Assembly: GCF_000331515.1 (NCBI RefSeq)
Contig: NZ_AMZO01000033.1
Location: 1 to 64,000, forward strand
Direction: 5' to 3'
Source of the DNA: Photobacterium marinum
Lineage (GTDB): Bacteria; Pseudomonadota; Gammaproteobacteria; Enterobacterales; Vibrionaceae
DNA length: 64,000 bases
Part shown: positions 29,478-39,699 of the stretch, one piece after another
How positions within the stretch are numbered: the first letter of the stretch is position 1
Layout of the letters: the number at the start of each line of letters is the position of its first letter
Notes under the pieces: model-generated
Database searches by the model: none
The model's input: the letters and a program-made list of their open reading frames with translations, nothing else
Told to the model about the DNA's origin: nothing
Made by a program: the position numbers and the translations under genes

Positions 29478-30557
29478 TCAAGCATGAATCACACGGCGCA
29501 GGATATCATTAGGTACGTCGGCAACCACTTCAGCACTGCCTATCGAGGTTGGCAGTATCAGCCTGAGCTGGCCGGACAATACTTTCTTGTCCCGCATCAT
29601 GTGTTTCATAAAACAATCAAAATCCATCGATGCCGGTGCTTCAACCGGCAGGTTGGCCCTTTCCAGCAGGCGAATAATTCGCTGGACATCGCCTTCTGAC
29701 AGCAAGCCGTGAAGGCAAGCCGTCTGCGCAGCCTGAACGGTACCCGCAGCTACCGCTTCACCGTGCAACCAATTACCATAGCCCATCTCGGCTTCAATGG
29801 CATGACCAAAGGTATGGCCTAGATTCAACAGGGCGCGTACGCCAGATTCTTTCTCATCCGCGGCAACAACATCTGCCTTAATTTGGCAGCATCGACCAAT
29901 CGCATAAGAAAGAGCCTCATTATCCAATGCCTGCAGCTTTTCGATGTTTTGCTCCAGCCAGGCAAAGAAGTCGGCATCAGCAATAATGCCGTATTTGATC
30001 ACCTCAGCCATACCGGCAGCAAACTCGCGCTCAGGCAGAGTTTTCAGGCAGTAGTTATCAATGACCACAGCCTTGGGCTGGTAAAATGCCCCAATCATGT
30101 TCTTGCCCAACGGGTGGTTCACGGCAGTCTTACCACCAACGGAAGAGTCCACCTGTGAGAGCAAGGTTGTCGGTACCTGGATAAAATCAACGCCGCGCTG
30201 GTAGCTTGCCGCAGCAAACCCCACCACATCGCCGATCACACCGCCACCAAGCGCCACGATCACCACATCACGACCGTAATTGCCCTCGAGCAAAAATGTC
30301 ATGACACGGTTGAAAGTTTCCAGTGTCTTATACTGTTCGCCGTCAGGCAACGACAGCAGTGCAACATCACATTGGAGAGAGCGGATGGTCGCCATTACCT
30401 GCTCGGCATACAATGGCGCCACCGTTTCGTTACTGACCACGACGACACGTCGTCCGGTTTGGATGGCAGAGGAAAATAACGCCGGGTCATTAAATAACTC
30501 GGCGCCGATTGAGATTGGGTAGCTTCTGTCACCTAAATTTACGTTGATCCGTTCCAT
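29478..30557 (-). CDS. aroB: 3-dehydroquinate synthase
   Basis: 359 aa from [15 protein letters not shown]; a longer frame to 30590 overlaps the aroK end and is not supported. Motifs: [11 protein letters not shown], the NAD-binding [13 protein letters not shown], and zinc ligands in HTFGHAIE. It converts DAHP to 3-dehydroquinate in the shikimate pathway, using NAD and a metal. It is 19 bp downstream of aroK. Confidence 0.96.
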   Translation of the reverse strand: MERINVNLGDRSYPISIGAELFNDPALFSSAIQTGRRVVVVSNETVAPLYAEQVMATIRSLQCDVALLSLPDGEQYKTLETFNRVMTFLLEGNYGRDVVIVALGGGVIGDVVGFAAASYQRGVDFIQVPTTLLSQVDSSVGGKTAVNHPLGKNMIGAFYQPKAVVIDNYCLKTLPEREFAAGMAEVIKYGIIADADFFAWLEQNIEKLQALDNEALSYAIGRCCQIKADVVAADEKESGVRALLNLGHTFGHAIEAEMGYGNWLHGEAVAAGTVQAAQTACLHGLLSEGDVQRIIRLLERANLPVEAPASMDFDCFMKHMMRDKKVLSGQLRLILPTSIGSAEVVADVPNDILRRVIHA

Positions 30558-30576
30558 GGTCAGCATCTCTATGTGA

Positions 30577-31098
30577 TTAACGCTCTTCAAGCATCTTAAT
30601 GATTTGGTTAGCCACTACTTTAGCACTCTGATCGTCAGTGCGTACTACATAGTCGGCAACTTCTTCATACAGAGGATTACGTTCTTCTGCAAGCGCTTCC
30701 AGCACGTCACGTGGCTCTTCGGGAGTCTGAAGCAGAGGACGCTTCTTATCACGCTGAGTTCGAGCCAGCTGCTTTTCGATAGTTGTCTCAAGGTAAACCA
30801 CAATACCACGAGCAGACAGGCGGTTACGGTTCTCCTTGCTTTTCACAGAACCGCCACCTGTAGCAAGAACGATACCTTGCTCCTGAGTCAGGTCATTAAT
30901 CACCTTCTCCTCACGAACACGAAAACCATCTTCACCTTCGACATCGAATACCCAGCTGATGTCAGCTCCGGTACGTTCTTCGATCACTGTGTCAGAATCG
31001 AAGAATTCCATATGTAGTTGCTGTGCCAGATGTCGACCAATAGTACTTTTGCCGGCACCCATTGGGCCGACCAGGAAAATATTTCGTTTTTCAGCCAT
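30577..31098 (-). CDS. aroK: Shikimate kinase I
   Basis: 173 aa from [21 protein letters not shown], the same length as E. coli AroK. The Walker A is GPMGAGKST, and shikimate-binding residues lie in FFDSDTVIE and TGGGSV. It phosphorylates shikimate with ATP. It leads the aroK-aroB-damX-dam run. A start 9 bp upstream (31107) is possible. Confidence 0.96.
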   Translation of the reverse strand: MAEKRNIFLVGPMGAGKSTIGRHLAQQLHMEFFDSDTVIEERTGADISWVFDVEGEDGFRVREEKVINDLTQEQGIVLATGGGSVKSKENRNRLSARGIVVYLETTIEKQLARTQRDKKRPLLQTPEEPRDVLEALAEERNPLYEEVADYVVRTDDQSAKVVANQIIKMLEER

Positions 31099-31408
31099 TT
31101 TTAGCAAATTTACGCGCGGTTAATAAAACGACACCGCCCGCAGGCTATCTGTAAAATAAGCCCGAGGCGCCAACTTCCTCACTTTTATTCGTGATTAAGA
31201 CCGAAAATTATCTCAGGACTCGGTGTCATTTGGCAATAGCTAGTAAGGCTCGTTGCCAATTTATTACTCGCCGGAACTAGACTATACACTCTACCATCTG
31301 TTCGCAGGCAGTAATAAAACACAGAAAATAAACCAATTAATGCAATGAGTTAGGCACATAATGAGGCATAAATAAAAGCAACCAAACATCACGACGCCCT
31401 CACCAAAC
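31099..31408. other. pilQ-aroK spacer
   Basis: 310 bp between the end of pilQ and the start of aroK, both on the minus strand. It should contain the aroK promoter, but no -35/-10 pair with good spacing stands out, and no convincing pilQ terminator was found. No coding frame or repeat was recognised. Confidence 0.5.
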
Positions 31409-33124
31409 CTACTGCATCACGATCTTCGGTGTAACAAAAATCAGCAGCTCACGCTTCTTTAACTCCTTCAATTTATGTCGAAACAGAGCTCCCAATACCG
31501 GTAAATCCCCCAGTAACGGCACTTTTTCCACTTTATTTTTGAGCTCATTCTGAAAAATACCGCCCAGTACTACTGTTTCACCGTTTTCAACCAGCACCTG
31601 AGTACCGATACGCTGAGTTTTGATGGAAACAGCCTCCCCCGTCCCCGTTGTCACCGTATCGCCTTTGCTGTCCTGGGTTACCACCAGATCCAACACTAGA
31701 TTATCATCCGGGGTGATCTGCGGTGTCACCATCAAACTCAATACCGCTTTCTTAAATCCAACAGAGACCGCACCACTTGATGATGCTTCCAGATAAGGTA
31801 TTTCAGTTCCCTGCTCAATATATGCCGTCTGCTTGTTGGTCGTCATCAGGCGGGGACTAGAGATAATTTCGGCTTTATCTTCCGCCTGCAATGCTGACAA
31901 CTCCAAATCAAGCAAAATATCGCCCAACTTAGCGACCTGAAAAGCTAAGCTGGACGCTCCGGGCTGGGTGGCCGCCAGGTTCACATTGAGAAAATCGGAT
32001 ACATCGGATGTTTTATCCAATACCCCGATGGAATTAAGGTTACTTTCAATCGATCCCCCCACCGTCGTATTGCCACTGCTGCTGAGAATCCCCCAACGAA
32101 CCCCCATTTCTTCCACATCCTTATCATCTACCGAGACAATCCTAGCTTCTATCTGTACTTGCTTGACCGGAATATCCAGCACCTCAACAATATGTCGGAT
32201 ATTGGCCAAACTTTCAGGCAAGTCATTAAGAATCAGAGAGTTTGTTCGAGCGTCCACATGCAATGATCCCCGGGCAGAAAGCATACTGATACCCCCCTCA
32301 CTACCCAGCAGCAAATCAGCCAAATCCGTGGCTTTAGCATAATTAACCTGAATGATCGCCGACTGTAGCGGCGTCAGCTCTTCCTCTTTGCGTTTCGCTT
32401 CCAGCGCAAACTGTTCATTCAATGCCAATTCCTGCTTTGGCGCAACCAGCACCACCGAATCCTGCACCCGCTTATCTAAGCCTTTAACCTGAAGCATAAT
32501 ATCCAGCACCTGTGGCCAAGGCACATCATCAAGGCGAAGCGTCACATTTCCCTGTACCGAGTCTGACACCACCAGATTGAAGTCGTTATATTCAGCAATT
32601 AACTGTAAAACATTACGTACCGGCACATCCTGAAAATTAATGGATATCGGCTTGCCGTTGTAAGCAATACTCGCTGCCTTTTTCTGTTCTGTATTTTCCG
32701 GAGCACCTTCAACCACGACACTCAACAGTGAACCATCCAAGGTATAGTCATAGAGAAAAGCCTCCGACATAGTAAGAACCAGCCGGGAGCCTTTTTCGAT
32801 ACGAAATGTTTCCACCGAAGTGACGGCCGTAGCAAAATCAGCCACATTAAGAACATAAACCATGTCATCACTAAGTCCGGCCCCGACGATATCGATGTAC
32901 AGCTTTTTTCCTGAACGACGGATATCAACCAAAGACTGCGCCTTAGCCAACTCTACCCCGAGCGCACCCTGACCTTTACCGTTACGTTTAAAATCAATAT
33001 TGGTGATCTGATTGTCCGTCACCACGGCAGCCCGGACCGGAAACGTACCAAAGAACACCAGCAGACAAATCACGCACACCCAAAAAGCCAACGTAGTCAT
33101 GGTTGCCGGATGCTTCCTTTTCAT
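31409..33124 (-). CDS. pilQ: Type IV pilus secretin PilQ
   Basis: 571 aa. A signal peptide covers about residues 1-33 (WVCVICLLVFFGTFPVRA). An AMIN domain (about 38-130), STN/N0 and N1 domains (ISINFQDVPVRNVLQLI) and the secretin C-domain (about 330-571; ending LLIFVTPKIVMQ) follow. It forms the outer-membrane gate for the pilus fibre and, in vibrios, for DNA uptake through the competence pilus. It is last in pilMNOPQ, 18 bp after pilP. Confidence 0.95.
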   Translation of the reverse strand: MKRKHPATMTTLAFWVCVICLLVFFGTFPVRAAVVTDNQITNIDFKRNGKGQGALGVELAKAQSLVDIRRSGKKLYIDIVGAGLSDDMVYVLNVADFATAVTSVETFRIEKGSRLVLTMSEAFLYDYTLDGSLLSVVVEGAPENTEQKKAASIAYNGKPISINFQDVPVRNVLQLIAEYNDFNLVVSDSVQGNVTLRLDDVPWPQVLDIMLQVKGLDKRVQDSVVLVAPKQELALNEQFALEAKRKEEELTPLQSAIIQVNYAKATDLADLLLGSEGGISMLSARGSLHVDARTNSLILNDLPESLANIRHIVEVLDIPVKQVQIEARIVSVDDKDVEEMGVRWGILSSSGNTTVGGSIESNLNSIGVLDKTSDVSDFLNVNLAATQPGASSLAFQVAKLGDILLDLELSALQAEDKAEIISSPRLMTTNKQTAYIEQGTEIPYLEASSSGAVSVGFKKAVLSLMVTPQITPDDNLVLDLVVTQDSKGDTVTTGTGEAVSIKTQRIGTQVLVENGETVVLGGIFQNELKNKVEKVPLLGDLPVLGALFRHKLKELKKRELLIFVTPKIVMQ

Positions 33125-33142
33125 CTTTATATTTATCCTTTT

Positions 33143-33673
33143 CTATACTGCAGAATCTGAGGACATCAAAGACAGGGTTACGGCACGTTTCAGCCAACAC
33201 CCCGTGCCATCAGGTAATACTTCTTCTATCTCAATACCTTTTGGACTGACCCGGAGGACTTTTCCACGATTAAGACCAATGTAATGCCCTTCGTGAATTT
33301 TGAGCAGCTTGCCTTCAGGGGTATAAATCAGCGCCCAGCACTGCTCCCCCCCCCCTAGCGTTCCTTTCATCCTCAGCTGTTCCAACGGATAACGTTCCAA
33401 CTCCATCCACTTCCTGTTGAGATTTGGCTGCCAACAGTTTTTATTTTCTTCATTACTATTTTCTGCCAGCTCTGGCCGGGGGCGAAGGAACGGCACCCTG
33501 CTGCTGGTCATCACAAACTCATCGGCAACAAACTCGTACTGTTCATCTAACGGCTCAACCCTGGCACTGGCTTCATCGTGAACATTGGCAATAATCTCTG
33601 GCATTGGCTCTTCATTTGCCTGACACCCAAGTAGCACTGCACCGGCCAGCATTATTACGCCATATCTATGCAT
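33143..33673 (-). CDS. pilP: Type IV pilus lipoprotein PilP
   Basis: 176 aa. A short lipoprotein signal ends VLLGC (Cys17). A flexible region is followed by the PilP beta-domain (about 75-165; LKIHEGHYIGLNRGKV), which links PilNO in the inner membrane to PilQ. It is 1 bp from pilO and 18 bp before pilQ, so tightly coupled. Confidence 0.93.
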   Translation of the reverse strand: MHRYGVIMLAGAVLLGCQANEEPMPEIIANVHDEASARVEPLDEQYEFVADEFVMTSSRVPFLRPRPELAENSNEENKNCWQPNLNRKWMELERYPLEQLRMKGTLGGGEQCWALIYTPEGKLLKIHEGHYIGLNRGKVLRVSPKGIEIEEVLPDGTGCWLKRAVTLSLMSSDSAV

Positions 33674-33674
33674 A

Positions 33675-34262
33675 CTACTGCTCCTTAACTTCCGGAGCCT
33701 TAAAGCGATAGGTTTTTGCTAAGACCTTTAATGACAACGTTCCCTGCTGCCCGGTCAATCGCAGCTCAAAATCATTCAGCGTTACAATACGTGACAAGTT
33801 AGCGACCGATGCGACAAACTCACCAATATATTCATACTCACCAGTCAGCTCAATATTCATCGGTAGTTCGTAATAAAGGGAATGGCCAACCCGAGGCGCC
33901 CACTCTATACGCTGGAAAACCAGCCCATTACGAACCCCGATATCATTAACCGCTGCCAGCAAATTGGCCAACTCAGACTCTTCTGGCAATTGTTTTATAA
34001 CTTTTTGGTAGCGGCTTCTTAGTGCAGCTACTTGCTCCTTTACTTCTGGCATCGCCGCTATTTGGTTGGCTCGATAAACTAGCTGACTATGAAGCTCACT
34101 TTCTCTATTCTTTAGTTGTCCTAACTCATCTTGCAGCGGAATTAGCCAATACCAGCCCACAACCATAATCAGCACTAATGCCAACAGCAACGCCATTACA
34201 CACTGCGGCAACAACGGCCATTCAGCAATCTCATCTAACTCTAAATTCTGCCAGTCACTCAC
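33675..34262 (-). CDS. pilO: Type IV pilus alignment protein PilO
   Basis: 195 aa. A single membrane helix (about 23-45, ALLLALVLIMVVGWYWLI) is followed by a coiled coil (about 46-95) and a ferredoxin-like periplasmic domain. It pairs with PilN in the inner-membrane alignment complex. It overlaps pilN by 8 bp. Confidence 0.93.
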   Translation of the reverse strand: MSDWQNLELDEIAEWPLLPQCVMALLLALVLIMVVGWYWLIPLQDELGQLKNRESELHSQLVYRANQIAAMPEVKEQVAALRSRYQKVIKQLPEESELANLLAAVNDIGVRNGLVFQRIEWAPRVGHSLYYELPMNIELTGEYEYIGEFVASVANLSRIVTLNDFELRLTGQQGTLSLKVLAKTYRFKAPEVKEQ

Positions 34263-34854
34263 TAGGTTCCCCTTTAGCCAACACAGTCATAGCCTGACCT
34301 GTTTCCCTTGGGGAAGTCATAACAAAGGAGGCTTTAAACTTTATCTGGTCCTGATTTTTTTTTCCTTTAGTAGCAATAATGGAGTGCATGATGACATCCT
34401 TGAACCACACAGACCCTTCCGCATTTGACAACATGGCAGCCAAGCGACCATTCGATTCACCAACTCCATTCACCGCAATCCGATCAACAGTCATCACGAC
34501 ATCATCCAAATAGACCCCTTGCGGAACCAAGCTGGGCAGCATACTCAACAGATGCGTAACACGATTGCGCTCCTGCTGAATTTCAGCTATCACCCCAAGC
34601 CGCTGATTAAGAGCTTCCCGCCGTTGATCTAACTCCGGCAATAATTTCAGCTCTCTCTCCAGGCGAAAAATCTCTTGTTGTAGTTGCTGATTACGTGCCT
34701 GCTGTACCAATTTCTGATGCTCGGTATAACTCGCACTGCCCCATAACAACAACACTGCGCCAGCAACAGCACCGCCAAGCAAGGAAAAAAAACGCCGACG
34801 ATGCAGCCTGCGTTTCTCTTCACGCCAGGGAAGCAGATTAATTCTCTCGATCAT
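34255..34854 (-). CDS. pilN: Type IV pilus alignment protein PilN
   Basis: 199 aa. The N-terminal INLLPWREEKR is the conserved cytoplasmic motif that docks in PilM. A membrane helix (about 24-44) and a periplasmic coiled-coil plus ferredoxin-like domain follow. It overlaps pilM by 4 bp and pilO by 8 bp. Confidence 0.93.
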   Translation of the reverse strand: MIERINLLPWREEKRRLHRRRFFSLLGGAVAGAVLLLWGSASYTEHQKLVQQARNQQLQQEIFRLERELKLLPELDQRREALNQRLGVIAEIQQERNRVTHLLSMLPSLVPQGVYLDDVVMTVDRIAVNGVGESNGRLAAMLSNAEGSVWFKDVIMHSIIATKGKKNQDQIKFKASFVMTSPRETGQAMTVLAKGEPSE

Positions 34855-35858
34855 GCAGCCATCCCTCGTAGAGCAAGCCCTGTGGCCACCGCGTACTGAC
34901 TGTAAAAACTGTTTTCTGCTATCTCACCTAACTTCTTACTGCAAGGTAAATGACGGAACGGATTCATCCACTGCACCTCAATATTCAAAAGCCGCTCCAA
35001 CAGCTCATCAACGACAACATGCTGGCCACCGCCAGATAACCAAATTCCTTTTATCTGAGAACGTGAGTGAGTTGAGTTATAAAGCTGCAACTGTCGCCTG
35101 AGTTGCTCAGCAAGCTGCTGAGTGAACTGTGCGGCTTCAGCCTGACTTGAAGTAAACACAGATATAGCATCCGTATCGCCACCAACAGTCTTATCGATAT
35201 AGCGGGTACCAAAAGCAAGCTCCCGATGATAGGCTGCAGCTCCTGGCGGTTTAACACAAAATTCAGTACAGCATTTGCCGATATCAACAATGCCCCACTG
35301 CTCATGCAATACGCTATGTTCGATGGTATGAGCCGCAATCCACAGCAAAGCGTGAGTCTGCAACTCGACAACTCTAGGTTTGAGCCCGGCCTTTCTGATG
35401 GCAGCAATCCGACTATCAATAGTATCCCGTCGTGCAGCAATGATCTGATAGGGAACTATCGCTGTAGATGCCATGGCATCAAGTGTTAACGGGTAAAAAT
35501 CAAACCAAAGCTCCTCTACCGGAAATGGTGCCGAAGCACTGAGTGCCTGAGTAACAGCAAACTCCGCCTCCTCATCACTCAAATTAGTATCGATTTGAAT
35601 AACCTTGTTAATCACTGCACTGTCAGGCAATGCCAATACCACCCTACTAGCGCCAAATGGCAGGCTCTTTTTTAATTGACGTATAACTGACAATAACGCT
35701 GGCGTATTCACGCTATGCTGGTCATTAATCACCGAAGCAGGTAAGACCGCCTCGGTAAAGGCAACCAGTTCTAATCGTTCTTTTTTTTGACTCAGCACGA
35801 CCGCTTTAACACTATGGTGGCCAATATCAATTCCTATGTTCAGCGGATGACGAAGCAT
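34851..35858 (-). CDS. pilM: Type IV pilus ATPase-fold protein PilM
   Basis: 335 aa from MLRHPLNIGIDIGHHSVKAV; the longer frame to 35912 lacks family support. It has an actin/FtsA-like fold with phosphate loops IGIDIGHHSVKAV, IVDIGKCCTEFCV and WLSGGGQHV. It binds the PilN tail on the cytoplasmic side and links the alignment complex to the PilB/PilT motors, which are not in this window. It is divergent from mrcA with a 143-bp spacer, as in other gammaproteobacteria. Confidence 0.93.
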   Translation of the reverse strand: MLRHPLNIGIDIGHHSVKAVVLSQKKERLELVAFTEAVLPASVINDQHSVNTPALLSVIRQLKKSLPFGASRVVLALPDSAVINKVIQIDTNLSDEEAEFAVTQALSASAPFPVEELWFDFYPLTLDAMASTAIVPYQIIAARRDTIDSRIAAIRKAGLKPRVVELQTHALLWIAAHTIEHSVLHEQWGIVDIGKCCTEFCVKPPGAAAYHRELAFGTRYIDKTVGGDTDAISVFTSSQAEAAQFTQQLAEQLRRQLQLYNSTHSRSQIKGIWLSGGGQHVVVDELLERLLNIEVQWMNPFRHLPCSKKLGEIAENSFYSQYAVATGLALRGMAA

Positions 35859-36001
35859 GCCGTGTTCTGCTCCCTGAAAACGAAAAAGCCCTTTTCTTCC
35901 AATAAACACCAATCTTTGGCGTTAATTTTGTTCGAGTTATCTTTATACTATTGGGCGAGACGTATTGAACGGTCGAATGTTGGTGTAACGGGAAATCTCA
36001 A

Positions 36002-38548
36002 GTGAAGTTCATAAAGCGATTATTAATACTTGCAATGATTTGCATAATCCTTGGAGTCGGTACAATTTTTGGGTTTTATCTTTATGTGAAGCCTGAACTA
36101 CCGGATGTTGCAACATTGAAAAATGTCGAGCTGCAAACGCCGATGCAGGTCTACAGCGCCGACGGCAAACTGATTTCACAGTTTGGTGAAAAGCGCCGTA
36201 TTCCGCTGTCGCTCAATGACATCCCGCCGCAGATGATTAACGCCATCATTGCAACGGAAGACAGCCGTTACTACGACCATCCGGGCATCGACCCTATCGG
36301 TATTGCCCGAGCCGCCTTCGTAGTTGCCGTTTCAGGCTCTGCCAAGCAGGGGGCAAGTACCATTACCCAGCAGCTGGCGCGTAACTTCTTTCTCTCCAAC
36401 GAGAAAAAGATCATGCGTAAAGTTAAAGAGATTTTCATCGCCATCCATATCGAACAGCTGCTGAGCAAAGATGAGATTCTGGAACTCTACCTCAACAAAA
36501 TTTATCTGGGTTACCGCGCCTATGGTGTCGGTGCCGCCGCCCAGGTGTACTTTGGTAAAGAAGTTAACCAACTGACCTTAAGTGAAATTGCCATCATCGC
36601 CGGCCTGCCGAAAGCGCCGTCGACCATGAACCCGATTTACTCCCTCGACCGTGCCACCACCCGCCGTAACGTGGTGCTGAGCCGTATGTTCGACGAAGGT
36701 TACATTACCCAATCTGAACTTATTCAGGCGAAATCAGAGCCGATTATCGCCCGCTACCATGGTGCCGAAATCGAACTGAATGCCCCGTACTTTGCAGAGC
36801 GCGCCCGGGCATGGCTGGTCGAACGTTACGGGGAAGATGCCTACACCTCAGGCATGCGCATTTACACCACCGTTGATCCGAAACTACAGCGCGCCGCCCA
36901 ACAAGCAGCTATCAACAACCTGCTGGCCTACGACCAGCGCCATGGTTTCCGCGGTGCCGTCGCCACCCTGTGGCAACCTGAGCAAATGGCCTGGAATCAG
37001 GACAAAATCATCAGCCACCTGAAAAAACAGCCAAGCTACGGTGACCTACTGCCAGCCGTTGTCATCGCAGTCAACGATAAAACAGCGGATATGATCACCA
37101 AAGACGGCGAGCAACAGACTATCAACTGGGATGGTATGAAGTGGGCCCGCCGCTTTATGACAGACAAACGTCAGGGGCCGGTACCGAAAGCAGCCGCCGA
37201 TATCCTGGCACCTGGTCAGCAAATCTGGGTTCAGCAAAAAGAGCAGAGCTGGGTACTGAGCCAGGTACCAGATGCCAACACGGCTTTCGTTGCTGTTTCA
37301 CCGCAAAACGGTGCGGTCAAAGCCATGGTGGGTGGTTTCAACTTCGTACACAGTAAGTTTAACCGTGCTACTCAGTCGATTCGCCAGGTAGGTTCAAGCA
37401 TCAAGCCATTTATCTACTCTGCAGCACTGGATAACGGCATGACTCTGGGCACCCTGATCAACGATGCACCGATCAACCGCTGGGATCAGAGCATGGGAAC
37501 AGCATGGCGTCCAAAGAACTCACCACCAACTTATAACGGCCCGACCCGTCTTCGCCTTGGCCTGGCCCAGTCGAAGAACGTGATGGCGGTGCGTGTACTG
37601 CAAAGTGTCGGCCTGGACCAGACTATCAGCTACCTGACCCGCTTTGGCTTCAAACGGAAAGATCTGCCTCGTGCTGAAGCAATTGCCCTGGGGGCAGGAA
37701 GCCTGACCCCGCTGGAAATGGCGCAGGGCTTTGCCGTCTTTGCCAACGGCGGCTACTTTGTTGAACCGTACTTCATCGAACGAGTCGAAGATGCCTACGG
37801 CAACCTGGTTTACCAGGCTCACCCGAACATCGCCTGCAATGCCGACTGCCAGCTGGAACAACAGCAAGCCGGCCACGTAGTCGCAGCCAGCCGTGCGGTA
37901 CTGAATGACATCGCCATCAGCGAACAGGAACTGGGGGCTGGCGGCAGTGCGATTGAAAAAGACAACCAGACGGAGCACTTTGCACCTCAGGTGATCTCTG
38001 AGCAAAACGCATTCCTGGTTCGTGAAATGATGACCAGTAATATCTGGGGCGGTGGTGACTGGCGCCATGGCACCGGTTGGAACGGTACTGGCTGGCGTGG
38101 TCAGGTACTGAAACGTCGCGATATCGGTGGTAAAACCGGTACCACTAACGATTCAAAAGATGCCTGGTATTCAGGTTTCGGCCCGAACATTGTCGCAACC
38201 GCCTGGGTGGGCTTTGATAATCACAGCCGTGCTCTGGGCCGGACAGGTTGGAACAATAACCTGGACAAGAACCAGACCAGTGGTGCTGAAGCCGGTGCCA
38301 AGACAGCCCAGCCAGCCTGGATTTCCTTTATGAAACAGGCACTGGAAGATGTTCCGGTACAGCGCAAGCAACTACCTGCTGATATCGTGAAAGTGCGCAT
38401 CGACCGTGAAACCGGCAAGCTCAGCAACCATAACGACTACACGTCAATGTTTGAGTATTACGAGAAAGGCACAGAGCCGACAGAATTAGTCGGTGAAGGC
38501 GGCTCGGAGACAATCTTCGACGCTGACAGCTCAAACGAACTGTTCTAA
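36002..38548 (+). CDS. mrcA: Penicillin-binding protein 1A
   Basis: 848 aa with a GTG start. Residues about 7-29 form the membrane anchor. The glycosyltransferase domain (about 55-230) has EDSRYYDHPGID and QQLARNFFL. An OB/ODD region follows, then the transpeptidase domain with SSIK (active serine), SKN and KTGTT. It polymerises and cross-links peptidoglycan and is usually activated by lipoprotein LpoA. It is divergent from pilM and ends at a shared terminator with oxyR. Confidence 0.96.
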   Translation: MKFIKRLLILAMICIILGVGTIFGFYLYVKPELPDVATLKNVELQTPMQVYSADGKLISQFGEKRRIPLSLNDIPPQMINAIIATEDSRYYDHPGIDPIGIARAAFVVAVSGSAKQGASTITQQLARNFFLSNEKKIMRKVKEIFIAIHIEQLLSKDEILELYLNKIYLGYRAYGVGAAAQVYFGKEVNQLTLSEIAIIAGLPKAPSTMNPIYSLDRATTRRNVVLSRMFDEGYITQSELIQAKSEPIIARYHGAEIELNAPYFAERARAWLVERYGEDAYTSGMRIYTTVDPKLQRAAQQAAINNLLAYDQRHGFRGAVATLWQPEQMAWNQDKIISHLKKQPSYGDLLPAVVIAVNDKTADMITKDGEQQTINWDGMKWARRFMTDKRQGPVPKAAADILAPGQQIWVQQKEQSWVLSQVPDANTAFVAVSPQNGAVKAMVGGFNFVHSKFNRATQSIRQVGSSIKPFIYSAALDNGMTLGTLINDAPINRWDQSMGTAWRPKNSPPTYNGPTRLRLGLAQSKNVMAVRVLQSVGLDQTISYLTRFGFKRKDLPRAEAIALGAGSLTPLEMAQGFAVFANGGYFVEPYFIERVEDAYGNLVYQAHPNIACNADCQLEQQQAGHVVAASRAVLNDIAISEQELGAGGSAIEKDNQTEHFAPQVISEQNAFLVREMMTSNIWGGGDWRHGTGWNGTGWRGQVLKRRDIGGKTGTTNDSKDAWYSGFGPNIVATAWVGFDNHSRALGRTGWNNNLDKNQTSGAEAGAKTAQPAWISFMKQALEDVPVQRKQLPADIVKVRIDRETGKLSNHNDYTSMFEYYEKGTEPTELVGEGGSETIFDADSSNELF

Positions 38549-38567
38549 CGCCTTCAAATACCTGCAC

Positions 38568-38596
38568 AAAAAGAGCGCCAATCGGCGCTCTTTTTT
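38568..38596. terminator. Bidirectional terminator between mrcA and oxyR
   Basis: GAGCGCC (38573-38579) and GGCGCTC (38584-38590) pair over a 4-nt loop, with A-run before and T-run after, between convergent genes. Confidence 0.9.
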
Positions 38597-38626
38597 ATAC
38601 ATGCTTATTGCTCTATTTATTCAGGC

Positions 38627-39529
38627 TTATTCCAGTGCCAGTCGTTCAGCCAAATGGTCGTGGATTGTTTGGGCTATTTTTTCATAGCGAGCCCGTAGTG
38701 GAGAGCCCGGACGATAAGCGAGAGTGATCAACCGGGTAGGTACCGGCTCACACGCCTTGATATAGCTGATACCATCCCGGCTTTTCTCACCCGGTGTTGC
38801 CAGCTTAGGCAGCAAGGTGATGCCACTACCAGCTGCCACCATATTACGCAGCGTCTCTAGGCTGGTCGCCTTGAAGCTGCCATCTTCACGGGCTCCAGCT
38901 GCAAAACAAAATCCCATAGCCTGATCTCGCAAGCAGTGACCATCACCTAGCATAAGCAGGGTTTCACCGTTAAGCGCCTCCATTGCCAGCTCTTCCTGTC
39001 CGGCCCAGGGGTGTTCGTCCGGTACGGCTAGCACCATCGGCTCATGATAAAGCGGGATCTCCTTAAACTGCTCAGTTTCTTTTACCGCCGCAAGAATAAT
39101 GCAGTCCAGCTTACCGGTTTCCAGCTGCTCAACTAACTGATGGGTCTGGGCCTCGTGAAGGAACAATTCCAGCTTCGGGAAAGCTTCCTTGAGTAAGGGA
39201 ATAATGTGCGGCAGCAAGTAAGGGCCGACCGTCGGAATAAAACCGATATGCAGCGGCCCGGCCATCGCCTCCCCCTGCTGGCTGGCAAGCTCGGTAAAGA
39301 CTTTTATCTCCATCAGCACTTTTTGCGCCTGGGCTACCAGGCTCAGCCCGGCATCGGTAAATAGCACCCGGCGACTGCTACGTTCCAGCAGGGCCACACC
39401 CAGCTCATCTTCCAGTTTGCGGATCTGGCCGCTCAGTGTCGGCTGGCTGACAAAACACGCCTCTGCAGCTTTTCTGAAATGCTGATGCTCAGACAGCGCT
39501 ACCAAATATTCAAGATCCCGGATATTCAT
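38627..39529 (-). CDS. oxyR: Hydrogen peroxide sensor and regulator OxyR
   Basis: 300 aa LysR-family protein from MNIRDLEYLVALSEHQHF, with AGGTG upstream. N-terminal helix-turn-helix; the redox pair is in DGHCLRDQAMGFCF, matching Cys199 and Cys208 of E. coli OxyR, so peroxide sensing by disulfide formation should be intact. It is divergent from the Prx5-Grx gene with a full OxyR site in the spacer. It probably represses itself and activates the neighbour. Confidence 0.96.
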   Translation of the reverse strand: MNIRDLEYLVALSEHQHFRKAAEACFVSQPTLSGQIRKLEDELGVALLERSSRRVLFTDAGLSLVAQAQKVLMEIKVFTELASQQGEAMAGPLHIGFIPTVGPYLLPHIIPLLKEAFPKLELFLHEAQTHQLVEQLETGKLDCIILAAVKETEQFKEIPLYHEPMVLAVPDEHPWAGQEELAMEALNGETLLMLGDGHCLRDQAMGFCFAAGAREDGSFKATSLETLRNMVAAGSGITLLPKLATPGEKSRDGISYIKACEPVPTRLITLAYRPGSPLRARYEKIAQTIHDHLAERLALE

Positions 39530-39544
39530 GCTCACCTGTTTTTA

Positions 39545-39581
39545 ATAGGTTTAAACTATCAATACTATAGTTTCAAACGAT
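39545..39581. promoter_or_regulatory. OxyR operator between oxyR and prx-grx
   Basis: ATAG-N7-CTAT-N7-ATAG-N7-CGAT matches the four-element OxyR tetramer motif (ATAG, CTAT, ATAG, CTAT each 7 bp apart) with one mismatch, at 39545-39548, 39556-39559, 39567-39570 and 39578-39581. The inner T and A of each half are also kept. A CATAAT -10 for the plus-strand gene lies downstream at 39605-39610, the spacing expected for activation. Confidence 0.88.
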
Positions 39582-39699
39582 TAGAGCTATCAAGCCGAAA
39601 ACGACATAATCATCACATCAAAAGGGAGCTGTGAAGAGTAAGCTCCGGTTGACAGAAACAACCCATTAAATATCAACAAGGTTATTAAAGGAAAAGATT

